This document shows positions 11,994 to 24,300 of a DNA stretch of 64,000 bases, piece by piece. Position 1 is the stretch's first letter, and each line of letters starts with the position of its first letter. Both the position numbers and the translations under genes were made by a program. The notes beneath the pieces are model-generated. The model was not told the origin of the DNA. It saw only the letters and a list, made by a program, of their open reading frames with translations, and ran no database searches. The stretch lies in assembly GCA_947034895.1 (NCBI GenBank), contig OX344764.1:13144001-13208000 (forward strand), in the 5' to 3' direction. Origin of the DNA: Rhytidiadelphus loreus. Its lineage: Eukaryota > Streptophyta > Bryopsida > Hypnales > Hylocomiaceae.

Positions 11994-14109
11994 TTTAACC
12001 CCTAAAGGACCAAGGCCATTTTTTGTCAAATCCACTCAAAACTGCCCCTACTGCTGCATTAATCATAATTTTCAACTAAATGTTTTTTTTAATAATCTAA
12101 CCGTAGGATCTTTTATTAGACTTAAAGAAGAAGAATTGGTAAAATTTTGTGACATTTGACCGTACGGATTGAAATATATAAGCATTCTAAGTTGTTGTTG
12201 TTGTTTTTCATTGTGCCCGAGAACTTCAGCTGCCTTTGACCATTGATTGTGGTAAATTTTTCCACTATGGGTGCTGAATTTAAAAATTTATCATTTTCTA
12301 GATCACTTTAGGAATGTCTCCAAAAAATTTCAAAGCAAACAAAGACGTGGATCACAACCAAAGAAATGTTGCAATGCAACAATGTCCAAAAGGTCACAAT
12401 GCTTCACATAATTTTTCGAGCAAATTCTCCACCACATAATTTTGAAAATTTTAAATCTAAACGGTGAATTGAAAGATATACTATGCCTCTACAATCTCAA
12501 AAAGTAAAATTTGGAAAATAACAAAAACTCTATTTCCTATGGAATTTAGAAGCACTCTATGAAGAAATAATGAAATATGACCCAGGGCATGGAATGAAAA
12601 AAGGATCGGAGTCTCTCCCCGATATGCTCCCATTGTGTTCCCGATCTGTTCTAAGCATTGGGAACCTTGAAGTGTTGAGAACTTACAGTGAAGCTTACCT
12701 AGAACTGAATCCAAATTGGGTGGGGAGGACAGGGGCACCTTCAAGGTAATTGAACCTTGCCATCACCCTCACCATCACTGCCCCGACATACAATATTTTC
12801 AAAAACACAAACCGGGCACCCCCTTCTCATCCCAAATGAAGCAAACAAAGAATAATTACATAGGTCAATAAATGATTCAATAATTCAAGTGAACAAATAA
12901 ATTTGGTTTATGCATACAATATCCAAAAGAAATTGAAAAGGAAATAAAAGAATTATTGATTACATTTACAAAAAGCATCTTTGCACCTCAATAATGGGAA
13001 CAAAAACTATCTTCAAAATAAAAATAAAAAATCTTAATTAAATTCACATAATTCATCTTTGCTCTCTACTTTACTCATAAATTGTCTAAAAACATATCCT
13101 GAAAACAAGGTAAAAACAAAAAAATAAATTGTAAAGCATTCCTGTAATTAAAAGAAAAAAATTAAAAAATTAGTTTCAAATTTTTGTAGATTTATTTTTC
13201 TACCCAATGACATAAAAATTATGTTTAAGATGCCATAACTTGTGCTCCCGGGCACCAATTGAAATAAAATTTATATTCCCACAAAGCTCATAAGTTTTCC
13301 TATCTTATGAGAAAGTTTCAAAAAAATTCACTGAAAATTGAGATCATAGGAACTTGCCCGAAATCCATTTTGTTCCCCAAGGGGACAATGGTCCTTTAGA
13401 GGTTAACTATGAGCAGTTGAGCTCCTACTAAATCTAATTTACATTATCCCACATGGGTTGTTCTACATCCTAACACTTCATATGTATATAATGAGTTTCT
13501 CTTCTCAATGAAAAACTCAAATTAAGATGAAGGATGATGTATTTCAACAAATGTGAGATGGTTGATGAATTGAATCCTCTTATTTAACTGAAAGGAATTT
13601 TTTTAATCTGGTTTTTCTAATTGGCATCCCACCAGGGTGTGTCCGCTATGGGGCACATGACAAGCAGAGCAGCCCGAACCTGCAATTACATTCGCCAAAT
13701 GCTCACTTGGCGCCCCTGTTTTGGGGGGCTGCCATGGGAATGCTCTCAGACCGGCAAGTGAACCCTGTCCCCGACTGGTAGGGACCTGGGGCATAGGTGT
13801 AGCCCATCGCCCACCCGCTCCGCCCATTCTACAGTCCCCTGCCCTCCTTCATGCCCGTAGCAGCTGACCTTAGTATAGTCAAAGCCAACTGCCTGGCCAA
13901 AGTTGCCCCACGACGTGGAAATTCCGGGAGAATTGCCATAACTTTTGAACTATGAAGTCAATTGCGAAAAAAATTAGATCACCATGTTGTTCTTAGGGAA
14001 CTATCTCTCTCCAAAAAATTACATGACAATCAGTCAAAAAGCCCAATTGTACAAGCCTACCCGAAATCCATTTTGTCCCCCGAGGGGACAATGGTCCTTT
14101 AGGGGTTAA
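11994..14109. mobile_element. Probable TIR element, ends TTAACCCCTAAAGGACCA
   Basis: TTAACCCCTAAAGGACCA near 11994 is mirrored by TGGTCCTTTAGGGGTTAA ending near 14109. A second right-type end (GGTCCTTTAGAGGTTAA) lies near 13405 and a diverged left-type end (TTAACCCCTACGAG) near 10956. The left ends near 10956 and 12000 also share a downstream TCTAACCGTAGGATCTT block. This fits a family with repeated ends or a nested pair. I could not fix a target-site duplication, so the boundaries are tentative. No coding region is recognised. Confidence 0.5.
13435..13520. repeat. Dispersed module with CCACATGGG core
   Basis: Resembles 17700-17832 and a piece near 10250-10290: a block like GGTGGTAGGAGGTAGAACAT next to CCATGTGGGAT, followed by a TGTATATAAAGAGCTC-like stretch. 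It is probably a short element end. Confidence 0.4.
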
Positions 14110-14407
14110 ACTTAACTATGATTGAAAAGGAGTTTATATCAAGGTTTAAGAACAAGATGTACATTTTTCTACTTAGCTTATTCCACTCAATCATACAATT
14201 TTTGGCAAGGCAAAAAGAGACCATAGACAATAGCAGATGTCTATACAAACAATGTTTCATAAGACCATAAAAAGATATAAATAGAAATACATCTTTTTAT
14301 TCAAAAAAATGAGCAACAAATATTAGTGGGATTGAAGTTTTGCAAATAATTGTCCAAAACTCTCCAAGAGGTCGTGGGCCTCATCTATGCCCATTCCAAG
14401 AACAAAA
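14110..14407. other. Unassigned spacer
   Basis: Nothing recognised. Confidence 0.5.
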
Positions 14408-14657
14408 ATGGTCAATTTCGTTAAAATGGCGGTATTCCACACGCCATTTTAATGGAATATCTTCTACTAATGGAGAATAAATGTGCCACAATGGGGTCAT
14501 ACATGTGCCAATTTTATGCCTAGCACGATCAAATCACTCCTAGTTCATGCATTTCCACTCCCCTCGGACAATCTGACTTTCCATTGTTTTCATTCTTTCA
14601 ATGGTTTCATTTTGTGCCATTTCAATGGAATACTGCCATTTTAACGAAGTTGACCAT
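14408..14657. mobile_element. MITE with ATGGTCAATTTCGTT ends, copy 1
   Basis: A 250-bp element with TIRs of about 35 bp beginning ATGGTCAATTTCGTTAAAAT. It aligns along its whole length with 31218-31463. The flanks are AAAA on both sides, too simple to prove a duplication here, but copy 2 has a clear 4-bp one (ACAT). Confidence 0.88.
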
Positions 14658-15133
14658 AAAACAACAAAGTGCTAGTTGGTAAGGATGCAATAGGCTTCTT
14701 CAGCCCACGTACGCGTGTTATTGCTATCACAAGGAGAATAAAAAACATGCAAATTTTAATATCCCAATATTACTCAAATCCAACAAAGGTCCTAAGCCAC
14801 TTGTGAAGTTGCAGTTTGAGATTGTAATGAAGCTATAGTCCTATAGCCGTAAGACAACACTCAGAAACAGAGAGGGTATTGATTTAGCAAAATAGTAAAG
14901 ACTAACAAACTGATGAAATGGTCTTAGTAACTTAGCTTGCTCCCAATCATTGCAGCCTTGGTGGTATCATGGTTCCATTTAAATGGACTTTACATGTCCA
15001 TGGACTTACATGCCCTAGGTGTTCTAGTCTTAAAGTTGGCAATAATGGGCCTCATTACTTTGAGCATATGAAGGCTCTATTAATTGGCCATTTGAGGCCA
15101 GCTCATGTGCTTGATGAGAGGTGCTTGCTGATT

Positions 15134-15240
15134 TACACAAAATAGTGAAATTAGGTTGCCCCAGACTATAGTTGACCATGTCTGAAAGTGTTAGATATGA
15201 GAAATTAGTGTGGGGCAACCTAATTTCACTATTTTGTGTA
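15134..15240. mobile_element. 107-bp hairpin MITE
   Basis: The first 30 bp (TACACAAAATAGTGAAATTA...) are the reverse complement of the last 30 bp, leaving a loop of about 47 bp. No convincing target-site duplication is seen. Confidence 0.8.
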
Positions 15241-16630
15241 GTTAACAACTTAAATTAAGCTTTGGAGGTGTAATAACCCAACCTGCTTTGGAAGCTAATT
15301 GAGCTGGTTGATTAAATCAGATCCCATTGGTTTGATTCAAGATCTGACAACTTGATTCAAGATCTAATAGTTTGATTCTTTCTTGTTGTTCAGAGAGTCA
15401 AACGAGCATCCCCAAGTGGGTATTGAGGCTCATTATACCTCATATACTATCAAATTTATGTAGCATAAATGTTGGTGAAGGTTATGTAATAACCTACCAA
15501 CCACGAAAAAATATAGTAACGAAAAAAATACGGTAATGAAAAACATGCAAACATTAACTAATATTTATGTTAATTAGACCATATTCTAAGCATATTATTT
15601 TTAGGATAAGGGAAGGGGTGGGAGTTTTTTCTATAAGTATTGACCAGATCATGTCCAATTCAAGGATGCAAGCAAGGATGTTAGAGTCTTTGACTAAATT
15701 CTTATACTTCATTTCATCAACGTTTCTCTATTATTTTGTTTGTCATAGTAAAATTTTCTAGGCTTTATAAGCTTGTTATCAGTCTAATGACTAGCACTAG
15801 ACAATGAAAGCTAGAAAAAAAATGAGAAATGGTAGCTTCTCGGCCACGTAGGACCGCTACAGTGTCACTGTAGCAGTCACGTTCTCTAGTTATTACAGCA
15901 TTATAACTTGCGGTCTCCCAGAGGCCCAGAAAAACATCTAATGTCTATTCATTGTTAGAACCTCATTTGATTAGCAAAACTACTAACTATGTTTAAGTGT
16001 GCTTATATAGAGCTTTGATGTTTACACCTTTCTTTTGCAAAATATTTGCAATTTTGGGTTGTTTAGGGCATACAATTATGGTGTTGTTAGGCAACAATAA
16101 ATTGGCAATATGATGCAAGCATATGTTAATGGTAAAATTGCAACATGCCAATATCTGATTGAAGATTTCCAGCCCTTCATAAATACAAGGAGTTTTAAAC
16201 CTCAATTGTAGCATTTGCATTGTTTGTTTCATTGTTCATTAAATATTCACATATTGCTTTGGCTTTGGGCAAATTACATGTAGATTAGGGTTTTAGGGGA
16301 GATGGTGCCAATATAACTTGGGCTTTTAAAGTTCTTACGTGGTAGTTGGGTGCTTGTTTAGTCTATTGAGTCTAATATTATTGGAGATGGAATCAGGTCT
16401 TCTTGCTTATACTCTTGTTGCATGTTTTGATTCCTATGGTTTTGCCTTGGTACGTTTTATCTCAGAGTCCATTGTTAAGGAAACTGAGATGTGCCAATGA
16501 GATTGAAAGTAGTTGACATTGCTTCCACTTCCGTAGCCTTTAAGCTAAAATCTAATTCTAGATAACTATATTAGTCTTGATGCAATTAGTTCACCTACAA
16601 AAGTCCAACTTCTTGACCTAGAAGTATTGG
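15241..16630. other. Unassigned spacer
   Basis: AT-rich DNA with stops in all frames. A short palindrome GCTACAGTGTCACTGTAGC lies near 15855. No gene is supported. Confidence 0.5.
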
Positions 16631-16639
16631 AAATTGTTG

Positions 16640-17215
16640 TTGCATCCAAAATTCCCAATTTGATTTAGCAACATCAAAGGGTGTATGATTTGCATTGCCA
16701 CTTTCAAAAATTGTGGGCAACAAAACACTGTTTGGCAAAGGTTGTTGTAGGAAAGAATGGCCGCATTATTCAAGTGAGTTACAAAATTTGCTTACAAATC
16801 GAGGGTAGAGAGAATCTATTTATTCTAAAAATTGATAGTTTATGAAAATATGCAAGGGGTAGGAAGTCACTTTGCAAGTTGTTATACAAAGGTAAGGTTG
16901 TGAAGTAGGGTGAATACTATTTTTTCAACAAGAACACTCATGTTAAGAATAAAAAGATTTTTTTTGCTAGAGGTGGGGACATTGTTTGTAGAAGATGACA
17001 CAAGGAATCATAGTGGAGAAAAAAAAATGATTCAATTGTTTCTACTTTTCCACATTTTGAACATAAGTTGGATGATGACTGATTTTACTACAATGCAAAC
17101 CTTATTCAACCATCTCAATGTTCTAAACATGCCTCAAAAGCATTTATTAGATCCATTTGGTTGGAAGATGATGGATTGTATAAATAAGGTCGTTATTGGT
17201 TTATAGCAAGAATTA
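16640..17215 (+). pseudogene. Decayed transposase-like gene fragment
   Basis: Conceptual translation gives pieces such as KICLQIEGRENLFILKIDSL, then a stop, GRKSLCKLLYKGKV and EYYFFNKNTHVKNKKIFFARG in one reading, broken by several in-frame stops. The arrangement resembles zinc-finger-like N-terminal regions of plant hAT-style or uncharacterised transposon proteins, but this comes from memory of the pattern, not a search. It is clearly non-functional as it stands. Confidence 0.35.
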
Positions 17216-17297
17216 AAGGGGATCAAAGCAAAAACATGTTTCTTCAGTGTCTTAAAACTATGATGAGTTCACTACAATAGATGGGTAGTCTTGGATA

Positions 17298-18400
17298 TAA
17301 GGTAAAACGGCCCATTGTGGTCATTTCTCCTATTCTGGTCACCTACGGAAGGATCCCATAATGGTTATTCTCAATTTATGAGATTTTGCGCCACAATCAA
17401 TGTCTTACCTAACTCTAATAGAATACTGAGTAACCACATTAGAACATGCCAACAACAATACTGGAAGTGGCATAAACCCGGTAAAGTAACCGGGTCCAGT
17501 CACTTTACTGCCCCACGGCAAGCATGAATCTACTAAGGTACCGGCCCCCAACTGGCACTCAAAAAAATTCAATCACATTTAAAAATTAATAATTTCAGAA
17601 TAAATAAAATGCGCATAGGCATTTTCACATAAGTTTAAAATTATATGATAAATAAAATATGAACGTGTTTTGAATTTAGTGGGTGCGTGAGAAGCTCATA
17701 TATACACATACGGTGGTAGGAAGTAGAACAATCCATGTGGGATAATTATAATTAGTAGGAGATTCACCACTTAAAGTGAAGTTAAATTAACATATTCCAC
17801 ATGGGATGCTCTACCTCCTACCACCCCATGTGTATAAAGAGCTCCACTTCTCTATTGAAATTTCAAGGAACAACTTCGAAATGTTTCTAAAGTAAGGTAA
17901 ATTTGTTTTCAATGAATTCAAAGATACAATTTTTATTTTAAAAAAATTCAAAGCAAGGAAACTTCTTTGGATTGCATAATTCATTTGAAGCCTCCTCTTA
18001 GCGTGTTGGCCGTGGCACATGAGGAGCTTGCTGGCTGCGGGCTTTGAAATTGTAGCGTAAGCCCCTATCGGCCAGCGATATTTGGTGCGTCTTCCATGGG
18101 GATGCTCTTAGGAACACCCAACTATTTGAGTGTGCCCCACGGAAATATTGTGATTGCTTTAGAAGAGTAAGGTGACCATTATGGGTACCGTTGCACGCTG
18201 GTTTGGGGGTAGTCTACTGACTCTTTTGGACATAACACTTCAAAAAATCCTAGTGAATTCATACTTTTTTGAAAAAATATAATTTCAATTGCTCTTGTTC
18301 TTTCTCACCCTTGTCTACATGTGGAGAAAAAATTGAAAAATTCCAGCAACCATATAAGGTCAAACTCCTAATTCTGACCACAATAGGCTGTTTTACCTTA
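17298..18400. mobile_element. TIR element, ends TAAGGTAAAACGGCCCATTG
   Basis: TAAGGTAAAACGGCCCATTG at 17298 is matched in inverse by the block ending GGCTGTTTTACCTTA at 18400. Both ends also share the adjacent TGTGGTCA and AGGAG blocks, giving an imperfect TIR of about 45 bp. The 1.1-kb interior holds a second inverted repeat (17706-17832). No transposase is seen. If TAA/TTA is read as part of the target site this would resemble PIF/Harbinger insertions, but the duplication is ambiguous. Confidence 0.65.
17706..17832. repeat. Nested short inverted repeat
   Basis: ACACATACGGTGGTAGGAAG with downstream CCATGTGGGAT is inverted at ATTCCACATGGGATGCTC ... CTACCACCCCATGTGTA. It lies inside the 17298-18400 element and is related to 13435-13520. 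Confidence 0.65.
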
Positions 18401-18957
18401 GTTCATGTCTATGTTTTGGAAAGAAGTTTCTATCATTAGGGGAGATTTCGAGCCTTTCGAAGACTATGAGTTCCTAGACGTGGAAACTTTGTGAGAACTC
18501 TGTGAACAGTCCAAAATTTGTCTATTGACGTGGCTAAGAGTCTACCACATTAGATATTAATATTTTATTAATATTTCAGTATTATTTTTGAAATTATTTT
18601 TTAATATTTTATTATTTTTATTATTATTTTAAATTTTTTATTATTAATTATTTTGACTGCGTCACTACAGTTCCCAATAAGGTGAACAATAGTGAAACAA
18701 TCTTCCAAAGGTCCAAAATCTCCCCTAATGTTTGATTTCATTGTTACAAGTAATTGAGTGAAGATGCAATTAATCTCAAGGGCATAAACATTAAAATGGC
18801 AAGTTTATAGGAAGCATTGATGGAACAAGAGGTGGTTGAGCAATTGATTTGCTTTGGAATTGATAGTATTTCAGTATTCCAACTTTTGCATCTTTAGCAA
18901 CATTTTAGAGTTCAGTTACACTCTTGATTCAACATTAGAATTCTTCCCCTCCAATAT
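18401..18957. other. Unassigned spacer
   Basis: AT-rich, including a TATTATTATTTTAA run near 18560-18650. No gene. Confidence 0.5.
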
Positions 18958-19890
18958 TCAATTTGTGAGTTCAATAGCATTAAAATCTAGATTATAAGCT
19001 ACACTTGAACAATTCTTGAAGATAAAAAGGAAGTTTTCTTATACTATGACCTTCAAAATTATCTCTATGTTTCTAATTTGATCAATTTAATCAACTTGAT
19101 TTGGGGGAAAGGTAGGTAATGCAAGAAATGATGCAGAATAGGTGCAAGAAGTTTATGAAGTAGACATTAGTGACATTATTGTATGTTGTGGAGTTCATAA
19201 AGCAAGTTTATTCTCAAGTGTGAAGGAGAAGAAATCACATTTGTCAAGGCAAAATGTTAAGACTTGCTCAGAATTTGTGAGAAAGTATCAGTGTTGGATT
19301 GCTGATGATTGGAGTTATATGAAATTCTCAAATGAGTCTTGAATGAATAGATTTTCTATAGATGTAAGCCTTTGGTGTTAGACTACTTTCAAAGTGAATT
19401 GTTATTACAACAATTAAGTATGGTGGTGGTTTAGTGATGGTATGAGGCTCTATGTTTATACATTAACACTTTAAAAATTGAAGGTTGCCTCAATTAGCAT
19501 AATTATCAAAAACTTTTGGAAGAATACTTCTATGATACAATTCAAAAATTTAACTTAAATGTGTTAGAAGTCATGCATATTTCAACAAGACAATGCACCT
19601 ATACATACCTCTCTAGATTAGTATGAATTGGTGGTTTTCTATCCAACCTTTGAGTCTCTAATCTTGGCATGCTCAATTGCCAAACATGAATCTCCTTGAA
19701 AATCTATGGGCAATTTTGAAAAGGAAATTAAATTAGAATGATACACCAACAAAAGGGATTAATAGAGTTATAGTCTTGTGTGAAAAAAACCTTTTTCTTC
19801 TATTACTATTGATGATTACAGATGGCTTGTAGAAAGTATGCCCAAACAAGTAGCACTTGTTATAAAAGCCAAAGAAAAATAGACAAATTA
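18958..19890 (+). pseudogene. Tc1/mariner-like transposase remnant A
   Basis: Frames on the plus strand read CWIADDWSYMKFSNES (the catalytic WSDES-type block of Tc1 transposases), then FQQDNAPIHTS (QDNDPKHTS type), then LLENLWAILKR (the PxLNPIENLW block with the catalytic Glu), and finally MPKQVALVIKAKEK near the C-terminus. The order and spacing match Tc1-family DDE transposases. The segments lie in different frames with many stops, so the copy is dead. No TIRs were found around it. It is paralogous to 52444-53560. Confidence 0.8.
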
Positions 19891-19909
19891 TTGAATAATT
19901 ATTATATTG

Positions 19910-20840
19910 GGTCAGACCACACTCAAAGGTACCATTGAGATTACTTTGCTAGGATAGGACTTGAGTCCTTTTTTGAACTTTTAAAGCTATAAATTACTTT
20001 GATGTTGTCATTTTTAAGAAAAAATTATAGATGAATAGTATTAAAAATGTCCCTTTAAAAAATTGGAGAAAAAAATTCATAGAAAAAATCCTTAAAAAGA
20101 TGTAAATCACTAGTTTGAAAGCTAAATTTAGTGTCTTTTTTACAATATAGTACTTTGAAAGGATATTTTCATTCAAATTTTGTATACTTCTCAAACATAT
20201 GACTATTTAAGATAATCTTTAGTGAAAAAATCTTGAACTAAAAATAGTATGATTTTTTAATTGATTAATTGATTATTGACAAATGATTGATTTCATCTAA
20301 TACAAAATTTAGACATTCAATTCCAGAAATAGATTATATAGGGACCTCAAAGTCAATAATATATACATTTTTTGTTTAAATACAATCATCATTTAGAGTA
20401 TTTTTTCTATTATAAAGGACATTCACAAGTTTTTACTTCTAAATATTATTGAAAATGAAAAAGTACTCAAATTGTAGCAAAATAGTCATTTTTTACTCTA
20501 TCATATGATTATATATAAACATGATTTTTTTGGATTCAATCACATTATTATTCATCAAAAATTAGAACCCTTTCCTACCATTGAATTGATTGAAAAAACT
20601 GACATGTTGACATCTGAACTTCAATTGAAACTAGAATAAAGAAGTTTTTGTTTTTTGATGAATAAAATGGTATTAGGCTTAATATGACTTGAAATACTAG
20701 ACAAAAAGGACTAAACTACCTATAATTAATAGATTAGCATTAAGAAACAATAGCTAAAAAGAAGTGACATTGCAGATTTTAGTAGGTCTAACCTCTTTTG
20801 TGGTACATTTGAGTGTGATTTGACCCTATTGGATCTTCAA
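19910..20840. other. AT-rich segment present only in unit A
   Basis: Unit B passes directly from the Tc1 remnant to the downstream flank (junction near 53580), whereas unit A has about 930 bp more. No element ends were recognised, so this may be a deletion in unit B rather than an insertion here. Confidence 0.5.
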
Positions 20841-21381
20841 AATTGTCCTAATCAATGATCCCCAAATGGGTTCAGGGTAATTAGTCAAATGTTCATTTTT
20901 GGAAGATTTTTTTTGAATTTACATTAAGAGCATGAAGAAATTGAGGAGCAATTGAGTGAAATTTAGCCAATTTTGGGATCACTGGTCCTAATGCTTAGAG
21001 AAACTTCAATTATTTTCTACTTCTCACTGAATACTAAATTTTTGCTCAAATCTTAATAAATGTATAGTACATTATAATACAAACTACTTCAATAAATTTA
21101 TTGCTTTCCATTTTACAATTTTATTTTACCTACATTGAGTTTTGAATGTATTCTAACATTTACAATCACTAAAACAATTTTTAAGGACCTTGTTGTTTAG
21201 GAGAGTAATGGTTGCAGTTGCAATAGCCCTCTCCGCAAGAGCACAAAGCAAATATTGCCCTATGCATTCAAGTTTGTGTAGGCCTATCCATTTCCATAGC
21301 CAATCACAACTACTACAAAGTTATTGTTGATCCTAGCACACCTTCAAAAGACAACTTTTTACTAGAAGAGGCCATGCATGG

Positions 21382-24300
21382 CTATCGAGCTCTAACTTCG
21401 CATATCTCCACAGCAAAACTATCACTCCCATTACTTTGTCTACGACTACGAGATTTTCCATAAGACCCATTCAAGAAGGACTTGTTGATTCCTTCCTCCA
21501 AGTTGTTCTCTTCTTCCAAGATGCTCTCTAGCCCACTTTTTGAACTTTGTGGCCGAGAGCTACTCCCTTCCTCCAAGTTGCTCTTTAGCCCACTTTTTGA
21601 ACTTTGTGACCAAGTGTTGCTCAACCTTCCTTCCCCTAGCACATGCACTTCAGACTTTGTGTCCCCTTGCAATATGGATACAATACGGGCCATACTGGGC
21701 CGCCTTTCTACATCATTGGAAATGCACAAAAGACATACATTGATCACTTGTTGCACATCTTGCACCTCTTCTTCACTCGTATAGAGAGTTGGATCCACTA
21801 GATCCAGTAGCCTGTCATTCTTGTGTAGTTGCCATGCCTGTGTCATACATGAAATCATAACCCTTCTTAATTTAAGAAAAATCAAAGTCTTCTACATTCC
21901 TTGCACTATTACTAGTGATGTAATGGACTAGGTAATGTGAAAATTGAACCACATTAGTAATGATGGATGTTATTTTTTACAATGGGGCTCTCCTTTCACA
22001 TTATTTACTAGACATAGCCTCAATGTTAGAGCATCGCCAGCCATTCACTCCCAATTGAGCTTGCCAAAGTTGCAATTCCATGCTCTTGCAATCCCACTCA
22101 GTAGCTGTGTCCATTACCCCCTTATTCATCCCCGCTACATGGCCCCGCCACCAAAGTCATTCGTGTTGCAACTTGTAAGCCAAGTGCAACACGACAAGCC
22201 ACATCAGACACCTTCAACTTGCTGAGTCAACCCACTTGGCATGGATGATGTCCTATGGTTTGGAGAGCTAAATTTAGAGTAGATGGGCTCTTCCCATTCT
22301 TGGTAGGGTACCCAATGGGAATAATTTATGTGACTGGCCATGCCCAAGTCCTGGCCAAGTAGCTTCAATGGGAATGACTGGCAAAGCTCTTAGATAGTTG
22401 AATCTTGCCATATTGGTCAATCCCACTCAATCCATGGTTTAGAAAGTAGTGCATCATAATGCTAAAGCAACCCCACATCATGGAAGAAAAAAAAACACCT
22501 TTTACCGTGCAATGTGAGGAATAGAAAGTATCACTTGTCCTAAAATGACCTCCATTGAGATTATGGAACAAGACTGCAATCATGGGTGAAGATGGTAAGA
22601 ATAAGATTGACGTACCCATTGGGAAAGATAAACTTGCTCTAGTGGTGCAGTGTCATCAATGTTGTGGCGCCCACTTATAATCTCCAAACATAACACCCCA
22701 AAGCTATACACATCTACTTTGTCGCTTAGTTGGCCAAGGGAAGCATACTCTGGTGCCAAGTACCCTCTGTAACCATTGTCATTCACATGCAGAGTGACCG
22801 TATTAGTGATACAAGCATCCAAAGTGGATTAGAACTCATCCAATTGATTGATGATAGAGGAAGCCACTACCAGTGCCTGCATTGGAGGGCTGGGAAAAGA
22901 TTGGACTTACTTGGTTCCAGCAACATGCACAGTCATGATGTGACTTTGTTCATCTGGGAATAAAAGAGCCAAGCCAAAATCCGCAATCTTGGACTCCAGA
23001 TTAGAGTCTAATAAAATGTTGCTAGCCTTGATGTCCCGGTGGATGACTCGAGGATGGGCCAGTGAATGCAGATAATGCAAACCACGGGCAATGCCCAAGC
23101 AAATCTTCAGCCGCACAGGCCAGCTCGCTAGCTGACCGCTCATCTCCTGCTTTTTGGATCCTGTTGAGAACAGGGAAAACCATTACAAACTCATAGTTTT
23201 ACGTGTGAAACCTCACTCTCCTACTTGCTGCAAGTGGGATGATGAAGTAGATATATGCCTGGTTACATCAATGGCGTGAGCAGAGGAAGAAGCCGCGTGA
23301 GCTACGCGTCAAATAACAGAGCTGTGTTGAACCAACATACCGAGTAGAATTTGATCCACGTCGAAATTATCCACGTACTCGTACACCAACAGCTTCTGAG
23401 ATTCACGAAGACAACATCCTTTGAGATTCACCAGATTTCTGTGCTTCATGCCCGTGATCAAAACCACTTCATTCAAGAAGTCATCGTGGCCTTGGGCTGT
23501 TTTGACGAACAGCTGCTTCACGGCCACCACATGCCCACTTGGCAGCACACCCTGCAGATCAAATTTCATTCCAAAATCAGCACTCAAAATAATGATCATG
23601 TGAGTTGTAATTGACTACATCAGGGAGAAATGGTGCTTTCTGCTCATGTGGACGGTTGATATTCGAGTAAATGAGGTATTGGTGCACCTTGTATACTGCT
23701 CCATAGGCGCCCTCCCCCAACTTCATGTCTGGGTGGAAGTCTCGTGTGGCACTCCGCAGCTCATTGTAGGAGAATATAGTGGGCTTCACGTTAAACTCCT
23801 CAAATTCTGAATCGCGGTCAAGGGAATGAATGTTACCAAAGAGATCGTTCGAATCTAGCGACTATGAAGAGGTGCTATTGTATGCATGCCCAAGGATACA
23901 GAAGCACTCACTTTGTTCGAATTGAAGTTGCAGATACCGTTTGTATCTTCGGTTTTTGATAAGTATAGCCCCCACAACAATCAGCAATATCGACCCCACC
24001 GTAGCAACACTGGAAGTGGCCGCAATGATGATAATCTTGCTGTTGTCCGCTTTTGCTGCAAACGAAAGAAGACAATAAAATTTCTGTCCGTGAACAATTA
24101 GAAAATAAATTAGGATGGAAAGATCTCGACAAAATAATTATGTATTGCACTTGCACATCCAAATTGGAGAAGGGCTCTCATGTGATCGATCGTCAATCTG
24201 CGTTATACTCCAGTCATGGTACTTACGTGGTGTGACAAAGCAGACTTGTGAACAGTAGCATCTTTGGGTATCATCGTTGGAGTCAGAGTTATGACAATAT

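Noticed and set aside
22580..22822. Reading the kinase exon with the upstream peptide [19 protein letters not shown]
   Set aside because: Frame continuity with the preceding exon (HVAGT) needs the acceptor at 22768-22767. The extra peptide is intronic, and splicing gives the normal AGTKGYLAPEY sequence.
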